Shown here one piece after another: positions 7,456 to 16,565 of a DNA stretch of 64,000 nt. The notes beneath the pieces were generated by a model. The model ran no database searches. It was not told the DNA's origin and was given only the letters and a program-made list of their open reading frames with translations. The position numbers were made by a program, and so were the translations under genes. The DNA lies in assembly GCA_046328715.1 (NCBI GenBank), contig JAXLWB010000001.1, positions 408,089 to 472,088 on the forward strand, in the 5' to 3' direction. This DNA comes from JAXLWB01 sp046328715 (GTDB lineage Bacteria; Chloroflexota; Anaerolineae; Caldilineales; Caldilineaceae). Numbering within the stretch: position 1 is the stretch's first letter; every line of letters begins with the position of its first letter.

Positions 7456-7531
7456 GAAGTTGCGCTTGAGTCAGCAAGAGTAACCAGATGCCGCAAAAGG
7501 AATACGAGTATTTTTCAAAGAGAGGAAATCC

Positions 7532-8068
7532 ATGACTACTTCTTCCGTTTCAACTTCTTCCGTTTTATCCATCACCGCTGCTGCAGAAGATGTGCGCAGC
7601 GAAGATTCAGAGCAACTGATCAAAGAGCTGAGCGCTGAATTGGCTGCACTGTATCAGGTAAGCGATGGCAGTGCCGGCTTTACGCCAAGCGATGTGGAGG
7701 TACCACGTGCTGCGTTCGTCGTCGCCAGGGTCAATGGCTACCCGGTTGGCTGTGGCGCGTTGCGTCCTCTGGATGAGACCAATGTAGAGGTCAAACGTAT
7801 GTATACGCGCCCCGGATTCCGCCGCCAGGGTGTTGCGCAGGCAGTTTTGGCAGAACTAGAACGGCTGGCCCTCAGCTTTGGTTACAGCAGCATCAAACTA
7901 CAGACTGGACCCAAACAGCTCAATGCCGCTGCACTCTATGAACTGGTTGGCTATTATCGCATTCCACGCTTTAGCGGCAATTGGGACCAGGTATTGGCCT
8001 ATCAAAAGGATTTGGTCGTTCCCTCCGGCCCTGTGCCAACCAATGGGCAACTCAAGGAGTTTGCTTGA
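7532..8068 (+). CDS. GNAT-family N-acetyltransferase
   Basis: This 178-aa Gcn5-related acetyltransferase uses acetyl-CoA to acylate an amine. Motif A is R-P-G-F-R-R-Q-G-V-A near residues 92-101 (the R/Q-x-x-G-x-G/A pyrophosphate loop), preceded by E-V-K-R-M-Y-T and followed by A-V-L-A-E-L-E. The ATG follows AGAGAGGAAA. It heads the operon after attenuator C and is followed after one base by a luciferase-like monooxygenase, then an M20 deacetylase. In Bacillus the YxeL-YxeK-YxeP set uses the same three activities to acetylate, oxidise and deacetylate S-(2-succino)cysteine. A cysteine S-conjugate substrate is therefore a reasonable inference. Confidence 0.87.
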   Translation: MTTSSVSTSSVLSITAAAEDVRSEDSEQLIKELSAELAALYQVSDGSAGFTPSDVEVPRAAFVVARVNGYPVGCGALRPLDETNVEVKRMYTRPGFRRQGVAQAVLAELERLALSFGYSSIKLQTGPKQLNAAALYELVGYYRIPRFSGNWDQVLAYQKDLVVPSGPVPTNGQLKEFA

Positions 8069-8069
8069 C

Positions 8070-9218
8070 ATGAAATTTGCCTTATTTAGTCTGCTCATGA
8101 ATCTCCCCAATGCGATCACTGGAGAGACATTAACAGCGCAAGAGAAATTCCAAAATGTGATTAAGCAGGCGCTACTGGCCGAAGAGTTAGGTTTTGAAGC
8201 CTATGGGGTGGGCGAGCGGCATGGAGAGCCTTTTCTCTCCTCGGCGCCGCCGGTGATCCTGGCTTCGATTGCAGCCCACACCTCCCGCATTCGCCTGATC
8301 ACAGCAGTCACGGTGCTCAGCGTGCTCGATCCGGTACGCGTTGCTGAAGATTATGCCACGCTCGACCATCTTTCTGGGGGAAGGTTGGAACTGATGATCG
8401 GCAAGGGCAACGATCCCCGCCACTATCCACTCTTTGGCATCAGCGAAACAGAGCAGTGGGATTCGATGGCAGAGCGCTACGCACTGCTCAGGCGCTTGTG
8501 GGATGAAGAGAATGTTAGCTGGCAAGGACACTATCGCCCCCCATTAGACAAGGTCACGGTTCAGCCGCGGCCGTTGCAAAGGCCAATCCCAGTCTGGCAT
8601 GGCAGCGCATCGAGCCCGCTCTCAACTGAGCTAGCAGCCAAATATGGCGATCCCATCTTCTCTGCCAATGCTTTTCATCCGATGGTCAAGTACAAGGCAT
8701 TGATCGATCATTATCGGGAGCGGCTGGCGTATTACGGCCATGATCCAAAGTCCGCTATCGTTGGCTCGGGCGCAGGCAGCCTTTACCTGGCACGCACGAC
8801 TGAAGAGGCGATTCGCCGTTTTCGACCCTACTACGACGCCTTTCACAAGACCGCCGCAGCACAGCACAATCATTCTCCTTTTAAGGATCTGGAAGACAAC
8901 ATCGCCAATGGCCCTGTATTGGTGGGTAGCCCGCAAGCGGTGACTGAGAAAATCCTCAGCTATCATGCCGCCTTTGGAAATCAAGTACTTGCGATTAGTG
9001 TCGACGGCTTGACGGAAGCTGAGCAACGTGAGCAGGTTGAGTGCTTCGCCACAGAGGTGGCTCCCGTGTTGCGGCGTGAAGTGCCAAGCATGGTTTGGGA
9101 TGACAAGGTGGCTGCTCCCTCCAAACGGATAGGCAGCCAAATCAGCTCAACCCAGAACGGAGCTTCCCAACCAAACGGATTATCCACACCTGGGATGCGC
9201 TTTGTCGCCTGGACTTAG
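8070..9218 (+). CDS. Luciferase-like FMN monooxygenase (KPN_01858-like)
   Basis: This 382-aa TIM-barrel flavin-dependent monooxygenase has an N-terminal strand M-K-F-A-L-F-S, a G-V-G-E-R-H-G-E segment near residue 46, and A-E-D-Y-A-T-L-D-H-L-S-G-G-R-L-E near residue 93, all hallmarks of the luciferase-like fold. The start is the ATG one base after the acetyltransferase stop, with AAGGAG inside that gene. The C-terminal 40 residues are Ser/Gln-rich and variable. It resembles the KPN_01858 branch that travels with a family-5 binding protein and two CMD-domain proteins, all present in this window. It probably oxidises a sulfur-bearing substrate using FMNH2. Confidence 0.88.
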   Translation: MKFALFSLLMNLPNAITGETLTAQEKFQNVIKQALLAEELGFEAYGVGERHGEPFLSSAPPVILASIAAHTSRIRLITAVTVLSVLDPVRVAEDYATLDHLSGGRLELMIGKGNDPRHYPLFGISETEQWDSMAERYALLRRLWDEENVSWQGHYRPPLDKVTVQPRPLQRPIPVWHGSASSPLSTELAAKYGDPIFSANAFHPMVKYKALIDHYRERLAYYGHDPKSAIVGSGAGSLYLARTTEEAIRRFRPYYDAFHKTAAAQHNHSPFKDLEDNIANGPVLVGSPQAVTEKILSYHAAFGNQVLAISVDGLTEAEQREQVECFATEVAPVLRREVPSMVWDDKVAAPSKRIGSQISSTQNGASQPNGLSTPGMRFVAWT

Positions 9219-9228
9219 GAGAACGCCT

Positions 9229-10557
9229 GTGATCGATTTCACGAATGGGCAGTCCACGAATAGAACCAGGACAGCGCAACTTCTCACTGTGCTTGAACGC
9301 GATCTAGCAACGTATATTGCCTTGCGCCATCAACTGCACGCGCTGCCCGAAACCTCGTATGAAGAGCATCGCACATCTGCGCTGGTGGCAACCGAACTCG
9401 AATCCTATGGATTGGAGGTCACCCGCGGCGTAGGACGGACAGGCGTGGTCGGCGTATTGCGCAACGGTAGCAGCCGCAGAGCGATTGGTCTGCGCGCTGA
9501 CATGGATGCCCTGCCGATTGCCGAGCAGAATGATTGCTCCTATCGCTCTACTGTGCCCGGCAAGATGCACGCCTGCGGTCACGATGGGCATACGACCATG
9601 CTGCTCTGGGCGGCACGTCACTTGAGCAGCACCCGAGATTTCGATGGCACCGTCATTTTTATCTTTCAACCTGCGGAAGAGGCAGGCGCCGGCGGACGTG
9701 AAATGGTGCAGGACGGGCTTTTTGAGCGTTTCCCTGTCGATGAAGTTTATGGGATGCACAATATTCCAAGCATTCCTGTCGGCCACTTTGCTGTGATGCC
9801 CGGCCCGATGATGGCATCGGGCGACTTCTTCAAAATCGAGCTGCGTGCCAAAGGTGGACATGCCGCCCTACCCCATACCACAGCCGACCCAATTCTGGCG
9901 GGCAGTGCGCTTGTCCAATCCCTGCAATCTATCGTCAGCCGCACCTTCGATCCACTTGAGCCAGCCGTGCTCTCGGTAACACAGTTTCATGGTGGCGAAG
10001 TGATCAACGCCATTCCAGCCACGGTAACGTTACAAGGAACCGCCCGCAGCTATACCCCCAGCGCCCAGGACACATTGGACGCAGGTATTCACCGTATCAG
10101 TGCAGGCATTGCCGCCAGCTATGGCCTGGAAGTCAAGTCACGTTTTCGACGTGGCTATCCGCCAACGATCAATAGTGCTGACGAAGCAGAATTTGCGCGG
10201 CAGGTGCTGGAAAGATTGGTCGGCAGCGAACGGGTCTTGACCCACCTGAAGCCGTTGATGACGGCTGAAGATTTCTCCTACATGTTACAGGTACGCCCTG
10301 GTGCCTATATCTGGATCGGAAATGGCGATAGTGCAGGGCTACACACAGGGCACTACGACTTTAACGACGCTGCGCTACCCTTTGGCGCAGCCTACTGGGT
10401 CTGCTTGGCCGAATCGGCACTGCAAAAGCCCGTACCTTCGGCAGCACCAGATAAAAGTGGTAAATCAACCAATCTGGATTACATCGCCATTCAAGATTCG
10501 ATTGGCCAGAGTCAAGATTTGAGTAACTTTTACAAAAAGAGAAAGGTCTATTTATGA
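9229..10557 (+). CDS. M20-family amidohydrolase (N-acyl amino acid deacylase)
   Basis: This 442-aa metal-dependent amidohydrolase belongs to the hippurate hydrolase / YxeP branch. Visible motifs are G-L-R-A-D-M-D-A-L-P near residues 87-96, the metal site H-A-C-G-H-D-G-H near residues 114-121 with its bridging cysteine, and P-A-E-E-A-G-A-G-G near residue 148. The GTG at 9229 is chosen because TTAGGAG precedes it by 7 nt; an in-frame TTG at 9202 would overlap the previous gene. Its stop overlaps the next start (ATGA), indicating coupling. In the pathway it would remove the acetyl group added by the 7532 product after C-S cleavage, releasing cysteine. The exact substrate is inferred. Confidence 0.9.
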   Translation: MIDFTNGQSTNRTRTAQLLTVLERDLATYIALRHQLHALPETSYEEHRTSALVATELESYGLEVTRGVGRTGVVGVLRNGSSRRAIGLRADMDALPIAEQNDCSYRSTVPGKMHACGHDGHTTMLLWAARHLSSTRDFDGTVIFIFQPAEEAGAGGREMVQDGLFERFPVDEVYGMHNIPSIPVGHFAVMPGPMMASGDFFKIELRAKGGHAALPHTTADPILAGSALVQSLQSIVSRTFDPLEPAVLSVTQFHGGEVINAIPATVTLQGTARSYTPSAQDTLDAGIHRISAGIAASYGLEVKSRFRRGYPPTINSADEAEFARQVLERLVGSERVLTHLKPLMTAEDFSYMLQVRPGAYIWIGNGDSAGLHTGHYDFNDAALPFGAAYWVCLAESALQKPVPSAAPDKSGKSTNLDYIAIQDSIGQSQDLSNFYKKRKVYL

Positions 10558-11687
10558 GTACTCGCAACGAAGCGCTGATTTTGAGCGCTGGCATCTCAGG
10601 GTTTGGGTACCATCCAGGTGCCCCGCAAGATCATCCACGCCGTTTGATCGAAGTGGATCATTATCGTCAACTTGTGCAGACTGCCGAGCGTAACCTGCTG
10701 GATTTTGTCCTGCTCGATGACGCCCGTGCGCTGCCTGACAATCTTGCCTATGGGCGGTTGGATGCACTTTCTGTCCTCTCACGCTTGGCACCCGAGACCA
10801 AGTCGATCGGATTGGCAGTGAGTAAGCCGACAACCTATAGTGAGCCCTTCACCGTTTCGCGTGAATTGGCCACCTTGGACTTCGTCAGTGGTGGAAGGGC
10901 AGCCTGGAATGTCACGACTAATGCCAGCGACGCCGAAGCCGCCAACTATGGTCGCCAACACGCCTTGGCTGCCAGTGAGCGATATGCCATTGCCGAAGAG
11001 TTTGTCGAAGTCAGTCGCAAACTTTGGGATAGTTGGGAGGATGATGCCGTCATTACCGATCGGGCGCGTGGCTATTATCTTGACCCGACAAAGCTACATC
11101 ATATCAACCATGTGGGCAAACATTTTAAGATCCGAGGGCCGCAGATCACCTATCGTCCACCTCAGGGCCATGTGGTTGTGATCCAGCAAGATGAAGGAAA
11201 TCAGAATCTGCCCTTATCGCCTGATATCGCCGACGTGATCATTTTGCACCATCAATGGCTCGAACCGGCACAAACTGATTACAAACGTCTGAAAGATGAA
11301 GCGAGAGCCCACGGACGTCAGATTAAAATTCTGCAAAGCATTCTGCCCATTCTCGACCGAACCAAGGAGCTGGCTCGCGCCCGCGCCACTGAACTGGAGC
11401 GAGATGCTGCGCTGCGTAATGGTCACGCCACCAAAATCAAGTCGTTACAGTTTGTCGGGACACCTGAACAATTTGTCGATCTGCTTGCCTATTGGTTTGA
11501 TGGCAACGCTACCGATGGTTTTCACCTTTTACCTGCTGTACTTCCTCAAGGATTGGGTGAGCTTACCCAATCCATTGTACCAGAGTTGCAAAAACGAGGA
11601 CTGTTCCGTCAGGAATATAGCGGGCAAACGCTGCGTAGTCATTTGGGGCTGCCGCGACCGGAAAGTCAATATGCTGCTGTGAACTAA
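10554..11687 (+). CDS. Luciferase-like monooxygenase, NtaA/SnaA/DszA type
   Basis: This 377-aa flavin-dependent monooxygenase of the nitrilotriacetate/DszA branch shows L-D-F-V-L-L-D-D near residue 45, then R-E-L-A-T-L-D-F-V-S-G-G-R-A-A-W-N-V-T-T near residues 102-121, the family signature. It is shorter than typical NtaA proteins (about 430 aa). Translation is coupled to the deacylase by a 4-nt overlap. Enzymes of this type cleave C-N or C-S bonds using FMNH2. In a sulfur-starvation operon a C-S cleaving role is likely. The MITE at 11685 abuts the stop codon. Confidence 0.88.
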   Translation: MSTRNEALILSAGISGFGYHPGAPQDHPRRLIEVDHYRQLVQTAERNLLDFVLLDDARALPDNLAYGRLDALSVLSRLAPETKSIGLAVSKPTTYSEPFTVSRELATLDFVSGGRAAWNVTTNASDAEAANYGRQHALAASERYAIAEEFVEVSRKLWDSWEDDAVITDRARGYYLDPTKLHHINHVGKHFKIRGPQITYRPPQGHVVVIQQDEGNQNLPLSPDIADVIILHHQWLEPAQTDYKRLKDEARAHGRQIKILQSILPILDRTKELARARATELERDAALRNGHATKIKSLQFVGTPEQFVDLLAYWFDGNATDGFHLLPAVLPQGLGELTQSIVPELQKRGLFRQEYSGQTLRSHLGLPRPESQYAAVN

Positions 11688-11821
11688 TAGACAAAACTTT
11701 TAAACGTTGCACAATGGTAGGGGCATTCGCTCGCCGATGCCCGCCTTGTACCAACACTTGGTAATCGCAAGGGTGTACCCCTACACAGTGTGATTGTGCA
11801 ATCTCTATTTGTTTTGTCTAT
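11685..11821. repeat. MITE-like repeat, about 137 bp
   Basis: The ends TAATAGACAAAAC and GTTTTGTCTATAA form an inverted repeat, and inner segments GCACAAT/ATTGTGC and TAGGGGCA/TACCCCTAC also pair, so the whole element folds on itself. Related copies are at 18256-18394 and 40672-40800 with partial relatives at 1092 and 56089. It encodes no protein. Its left end coincides with the TAA stop of the preceding monooxygenase. Confidence 0.7.
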
Positions 11822-11859
11822 AAATTCTCGGTTGGTTTTGAATAAGGCAGCAACTACCA

Positions 11860-11991
11860 ACCCCACCCTAGCCCTCCCCTGTTTAGGGAGGGAACTGTCA
11901 TGGTAACGACAGGGATGGGTGGACAGTAGAAAAGTCTTCATCCGTCCCTTCACAGTCCCCTCCTCGTAGTCGGGGAGGGCTAGGGTGGGGT
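11860..11991. repeat. Hairpin with perfect 20-bp arms
   Basis: The arms at 11860-11879 and 11972-11991 are perfect inverted repeats rich in C on the left and G on the right (ACCCCACCCTAGCCCTCCCC and its complement). The 92-nt interior has smaller repeats. Together with the MITE it fills the 372-bp gap inside the monooxygenase operon. The gap holds no gene. Confidence 0.65.
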
Positions 11992-12059
11992 CGTTTCGTA
12001 GTTTCATAAGGTCTAATCATTTGCTGTACGGTAACGCTTCTGCGTAGGAGGTAATTTGT

Positions 12060-13412
12060 ATGAGTAACAAAAAACAGTTGCACATTGGCGTCTTTTTGCA
12101 GGGTGTGGGGCATAGCATCGCTTGGCGTCATCCGCATCATGCCAAGTTTACCGAATTTGAAACCTATATACACTTTGCGCAGCTCGCCGAGCGTGGCAAG
12201 TTGGACTTTATCTTCTTTGGGGAAGGGCTGGTGGTCCGTGAACATCGCGAAAAGTTCTTTGGACAAATCGTCAATGGTCGCCCTGATACACTCGCCCTGT
12301 TACCGGCTTTGGCGGCTGTGACAAACCATATCGGCTTAGCCGCTACAATCTCCTCCACCTACAACGAACCCTTCGAACTTGCGCGCCAATTGGCCTCCAT
12401 CGATCACGTAAGTAATGGGCGCGCTGCCTGGAATGTAGTCACCACCTTTAGCAATTCGATTGCCAAAGATTCAGGCGGTGACCAAGTGGCCTTCAACTTT
12501 AGCCGCGAAAAGCATCTGGACCATGCCACTCGATATGACCGGGCGCGTGAGTTTGTTGCCCTGATCAAGCAACTGTGGGATAGCTGGGAGGATGAGGCGT
12601 TTGTCAATGGTCACATCGAACCACAAAAGGTCCATACCCTGGATCATACTGGTGAATGGTTCTCAGTGCAGGGGCCGCTCGATGTGCCGCGTTCGCCCCA
12701 GGGCCATCCCGTTATCATTCAAGCGGGTCAATCGAACGATGGACGTGACCTTGCTGCCCGTATTGCTGATGTCATCTTTAGCCCCTATCGCAACCTGGAA
12801 GAATCCAAAGCGCATCGTGCCGATGTCAAACAGCGCATGATCAAATACGGTCGTCCAACCGATCAGCTTCGCGTGCTCCCTGGTCTGGCTGTCATCACTG
12901 CACCTACCGAGGCGGAAGCTAAGGAGAAAGCGGCCCATTACCGCGAGCTGCTGCTGACCGACGATATTATCCGCTATCTATTAGGTGAGCAGAGCGGCCT
13001 CGACTTTGTCAATGTCGATCTGGATGGACCCTTGCCCGAGTTGGATATAACCAATCCCGCCGCTAATGTTCCTCTGATCGAAGGTTGGCAGAAGCAGGCG
13101 CAAGAGAAGAATCTCACTGTGCGTCAGATTGCCGATCTGATAATGCCACGCTCCCCTGTCGTTGGTTCACCGGTTCAAATCGCTGACCATTTTCAGCAGT
13201 GGCAAGAGACAGAGGCCAGCGATGGCTTCTTGCTCACTCCGACCTTGTTCCCCAGTGACGTGGCCGACTTTGTTGATTTGGTAATACCTGAATTGCAAAA
13301 CCGCAATCTTTTCCGTACTGAATACACGGGTAGCACACTGCGTGAAAACCTGGGAATCGATCGCCCACTCAACTCGTGGTATGTCGCTCAACATGAACAT
13401 ATCCTGGCCTAA
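12060..13412 (+). CDS. Luciferase-like monooxygenase, NtaA/SnaA/DszA type
   Basis: This 450-aa enzyme is full length for the NtaA/SnaA/DszA family. Motifs include H-I-G-V-F-L-Q-G-V-G-H near the N-terminus, L-D-F-I-F-F-G-E-G near residue 46, A-S-I-D-H-V-S-N-G-R-A-A-W-N-V-V-T-T near residues 111-128 and a typical A-R-E-F-V-A-L-I-K-Q-L-W-D-S-W region near 165. AGGAGG precedes the ATG by 8 nt. It is the second DszA-type enzyme of the operon, separated from the first by repeats. The reductase partner is probably the gene at 1194. Likely substrates are organosulfur compounds, not determinable from sequence alone. Confidence 0.9.
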   Translation: MSNKKQLHIGVFLQGVGHSIAWRHPHHAKFTEFETYIHFAQLAERGKLDFIFFGEGLVVREHREKFFGQIVNGRPDTLALLPALAAVTNHIGLAATISSTYNEPFELARQLASIDHVSNGRAAWNVVTTFSNSIAKDSGGDQVAFNFSREKHLDHATRYDRAREFVALIKQLWDSWEDEAFVNGHIEPQKVHTLDHTGEWFSVQGPLDVPRSPQGHPVIIQAGQSNDGRDLAARIADVIFSPYRNLEESKAHRADVKQRMIKYGRPTDQLRVLPGLAVITAPTEAEAKEKAAHYRELLLTDDIIRYLLGEQSGLDFVNVDLDGPLPELDITNPAANVPLIEGWQKQAQEKNLTVRQIADLIMPRSPVVGSPVQIADHFQQWQETEASDGFLLTPTLFPSDVADFVDLVIPELQNRNLFRTEYTGSTLRENLGIDRPLNSWYVAQHEHILA

Positions 13413-13474
13413 ATAACCGAAATAGATCAGATAGGCTTTGTCTTGCTCGGTACGCCATCATAAGGAGTAAAGCT

Positions 13475-14587
13475 GTGACTGTTCCACTTTCTGTTCTTGA
13501 TCTGATCCCGATTCCCAACGGGGGCAACGGGGTTCAGTCTGTACAAAACACACTAGAGTTAGCTCAATTGGCCGATACGCTTGGCTATCACCGTTACTGG
13601 TTGGCCGAACATCATAATTTTGTGGGGTTGGCTGCGGTCTCACCCGAGGTGTTGATTGGTGTCATCACCCGTGAGACCAAACGCATCCGTGTTGGCTCGG
13701 GTGGAATCTTGCTTCCCAACTATGCGCCACTCAAGGTCGCCGAAACCTTTCGCACCCTGGAGGCATTAAGTCCGGGCCGTATCGACCTGGGGATTGGTCG
13801 CGCACCCAATCAGGACAAACGCACTGCCTTGGCACTGCGCGGCAGCGAGGCCGCACTCAACGCCGCAGATGACATTGAACGCCTACTCGTAGAGCTCGAA
13901 GGTTTTGCCGAAGTTGCACCTTCAGCTTTTCCCGAAGGCAACCCCTTGCGTGATGTCATCGCCTCACCGGAAGGGGTGCCGTTTCCACCCATCTGGCTGT
14001 TGGGATCAGGCCAACTCAGCGGCAAATTGGCGGCGGCGCGTGGACGTGGCTTTGGTGCCGCCTATCACTTTAGCCCGACGGAAGCGACCAAGGCAATTCC
14101 AGCCTACAAAGCTGCATTTCAACCTTCCTCTTACTTGGCTCAGCCGTACGCTGTTTTATGTGTCAGCGCCATCTGTGCCGAGACTCAGGAAGCAGCAGAA
14201 GAGTTGAAATTAGTCTCGGATCTGGCCACTGTGCGCCGTCAAAAGGGTGAACGTGGCGCACCTCCAACCGTAGAAGAAGCACGAGCGTACTCGTTTAGTG
14301 CCGAAGAGGTGGAAAAACTCCGTCCTTTTGCACCGATCTATGGTGACCCAGCGTATGTACAGCAGGCCTTAACCGACCTTGTGACCAGCCTGGGCGCAGA
14401 TGAGCTGATGATTGTCACCAACATCAGCGACCACGCTGCTCGCCGCCGTTCCTATGAACTATTGGCCGATGTCTTTGCCTTGCCACGTGAGTCGCAAACA
14501 GGTGTTTCCGCACCCTATTTGAATGGGCAAGGCTCTGTGCAAACACACACCAATGGCTGGCACGCCGAACCAGTGGCTGTGGTGTAA
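13475..14587 (+). CDS. Luciferase-like oxidoreductase, MsnO8/group 1 type
   Basis: This 370-aa flavin-dependent oxidoreductase of the 'group 1' luciferase family has the expected start L-S-V-L-D-L-I-P, R-Y-W-L-A-E-H-H-N near residues 46-54, V-G-S-G-G-I-L-L-P-N-Y near residues 75-85 and G-R-I-D-L-G-I-G-R-A-P near residue 105. The GTG start is supported by AAGGAG at 8 nt. It is about 30 residues longer than many relatives because of a C-terminal tail after the barrel. It closes the series of four monooxygenases; 156 nt without an obvious terminator separate it from the LanC-like pseudogene. Confidence 0.87.
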   Translation: MTVPLSVLDLIPIPNGGNGVQSVQNTLELAQLADTLGYHRYWLAEHHNFVGLAAVSPEVLIGVITRETKRIRVGSGGILLPNYAPLKVAETFRTLEALSPGRIDLGIGRAPNQDKRTALALRGSEAALNAADDIERLLVELEGFAEVAPSAFPEGNPLRDVIASPEGVPFPPIWLLGSGQLSGKLAAARGRGFGAAYHFSPTEATKAIPAYKAAFQPSSYLAQPYAVLCVSAICAETQEAAEELKLVSDLATVRRQKGERGAPPTVEEARAYSFSAEEVEKLRPFAPIYGDPAYVQQALTDLVTSLGADELMIVTNISDHAARRRSYELLADVFALPRESQTGVSAPYLNGQGSVQTHTNGWHAEPVAVV

Positions 14588-15706
14588 TGCAGCACAGGGT
14601 AACTCATTGGCAATTCATGCAGGATGGAATTGGGGAATTTACCTATTCATTGTACCTTGTTATTCAGCGATCAATAGTATACTGAGCTCAAACCCCATAG
14701 CGCCATCCAGTGCAAGAATTAGAATGAAGGGGAAGGTGATTATATGACAAACACGGCCACGCACGTTGAACCATCAGTGACCAACAAGGCCCTCACTACG
14801 GCGACGGAGGCCGCACGCTGGATCCGTTCAACTGCTCAACGGACAGAACATGGGCTGGTTTGGCTACCCGATCCAGATCAGCCACAACGAACGGCGACGC
14901 TTTCGGCACCGGCAACCATTTACAGTGGCAATGCTGGGATCATCCTCTTCTTTCTTGAATTGGCGCGGGCTACTGAAGACGTTTCGTATCTCGACGACGC
15001 CAAACTCGGTGCCGACCAACTGGTAGCGACCTGGCGTGATGTCATTACCTTCCCCGCGTTCTTAAAGATCGAGAACCTGCATCTCACCTTTAATACGGGA
15101 CTGGCTGGCACAGCATTTGTACTGGCTCAGGTCTGGCAGGCGACCGATGCCGCTATTTACCGGGAGACAGCATGGTCGATTACCCAACACATTGTAGCAG
15201 CCGCCCGACCCGTTGGCGACGCAATTGAATGGATCGGTGCGACGTCGGCTGGCTTGGGCGATGGGGCGATCATTCTCTATCTATTGTGGGCAGCGCGTTT
15301 CTTTCAGGATGCGAGTTTGCTAACTGTGGCATCCCGTGCCGGACGCCGGATCGTGGAGATGGCCGAGCCTGATGCACGTGGTGGCGTAAAATGGATCGGC
15401 TTCCCCGTGGAGCAGTTAGGGTTGCCGCCGAACACCTACTTTCCAAATTTCGAGTTTGGGACTGCTGGTGTGGCTTTTGTGCTCGCCGGCTATGAGGAGA
15501 CGCAGGATGCGGCATTTTTGAAGCAACGACCGGGAGCAAGCCATGTGCAGGCGATTGCCACACAAACCGACGATGCAGCGCGCTATATTTTATCGTGAAC
15601 CCGATCTCACACCGATCCTATTATCTGGGCTATTGTCATGGTCCGGTCGGTACAGCGCGCACCTTTTATGCCCTTTATAGGGCGACTGGTGAAACACGCT
15701 ATCTAG

Positions 15707-16565
15707 AGCCTGTTATGAACTTTATGAGATGAAGATGAACGGCTTGTTTAAGCATAAGGATAGCAAAAGGCTAAGAAATGGAAGCCAGCCAGTGTTCGGG
15801 TAAACGTTCATAATCACGAGCAAGTCTGCGGAAGCGAGCCGTCAGGCAAAACTGCGTTCGACAACCCAACGTTTTGGCAAGAGAACGAAACCTTTCTTGG
15901 CTTCTGGCAGTTTGACGACGATGAGTTCGATACCATGTTGATTGGCAGCCTGAGCGGCATCGTCACCGGTGTAGCCTTGGTCAACATAGGCAACTTCAAC
16001 ACTATCCCCGGTGACATCTTGTACTTGTTGTGCCAGTTCATCCACTTGCGCCCGCTCTTGTTCATTGGCTGGAGTTACATGCAAAGCCAGCAAGTGTCCA
16101 AGTGTATCAGCTGCCAGATGGACTTTGCTGCCTTTCTTGTGTTTGTGGCCATCGTAGCCTGCTCGTTCGCCACTTTCCGGTGTCGATTGCGGGGTACGAC
16201 CATCGAAAATCGCAGCAGACGGTTGCTCATTTCGGCCAGCAGCCAAACGCAACAGGACTCGTAAATCATGCACCATCGTCTCGAATACTTCGGCTGCTAT
16301 CCAGCGCTGTGTTTGATGATAGACCGTGTACCAAGGCGGCAGGTCGTGGGCATCACATTCGCCAGCCGGCTCCGGCTCGCACCAGCCGTAAGCCATTGAA
16401 GACTTCTCGTAACTCATGTTCCCGTTGCGGTGCGTCTTCTCGCATCAAGGTCAAATACGGCGCTGCGAACGCCCACTCTTCATCGGTTACATCACTTGGG
16501 TATGCTTTCCGGTTCATCCTTTTAGCATACTCATTCTGTCAAAATCCAAAAGTTCATAACACGCT
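15707..16565 (-). mobile_element. IS5-family insertion sequence, 859 bp, CTAG duplication
   Basis: Terminal inverted repeats begin AGC(C/G)TGTTATGAACTTT, with a single mismatch near the tip. CTAG is duplicated at 15703-15706 and 16566-16569, and precise excision restores the LanC-like frame, which confirms both ends. The YTAR-type 4-bp target is typical of the IS5 group. The transposase gene on - is damaged. Confidence 0.88.
15771..16517 (-). pseudogene. IS5-family transposase, frameshifted
   Basis: The start at 16517 opens a D-V-T-D-E-E-W-A-F-A-A-P-Y-L N-terminal domain that stops at a TGA near 16353. The next frame then carries H-D-L-P-P-W, the first catalytic region I-F-D-G-R-T, Y-D-G-H-K-H-K-K-G-S-K and the second aspartate region Y-V-D-Q-G-Y-T-G. 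After R-W-V-V-E-R-S-F-A, where the catalytic glutamate sits, a stop interrupts. Another frame continues L-A-R-D-Y-E-R-L-P-E-H-W to 15771. Two frameshifts imply an inactive copy unless one is a programmed slip; the total length of about 249 codons fits the family. Confidence 0.8.

Noticed and set aside
7137..7457. 106-codon + strand ORF across promoter C and attenuator C with several cysteines
   Set aside because: It begins inside the operator array, ends in the terminator T-run and has no ribosome binding site; the 38-codon frame is the one conserved with leader B.
11687..11991. CRISPR-like or tRNA-like structure suspected in the repeat-rich gap
   Set aside because: Repeats are inverted, not evenly spaced direct repeats, and no cloverleaf with anticodon arm is formed. 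No CRISPR array, tRNA or rRNA gene was found anywhere in the window.
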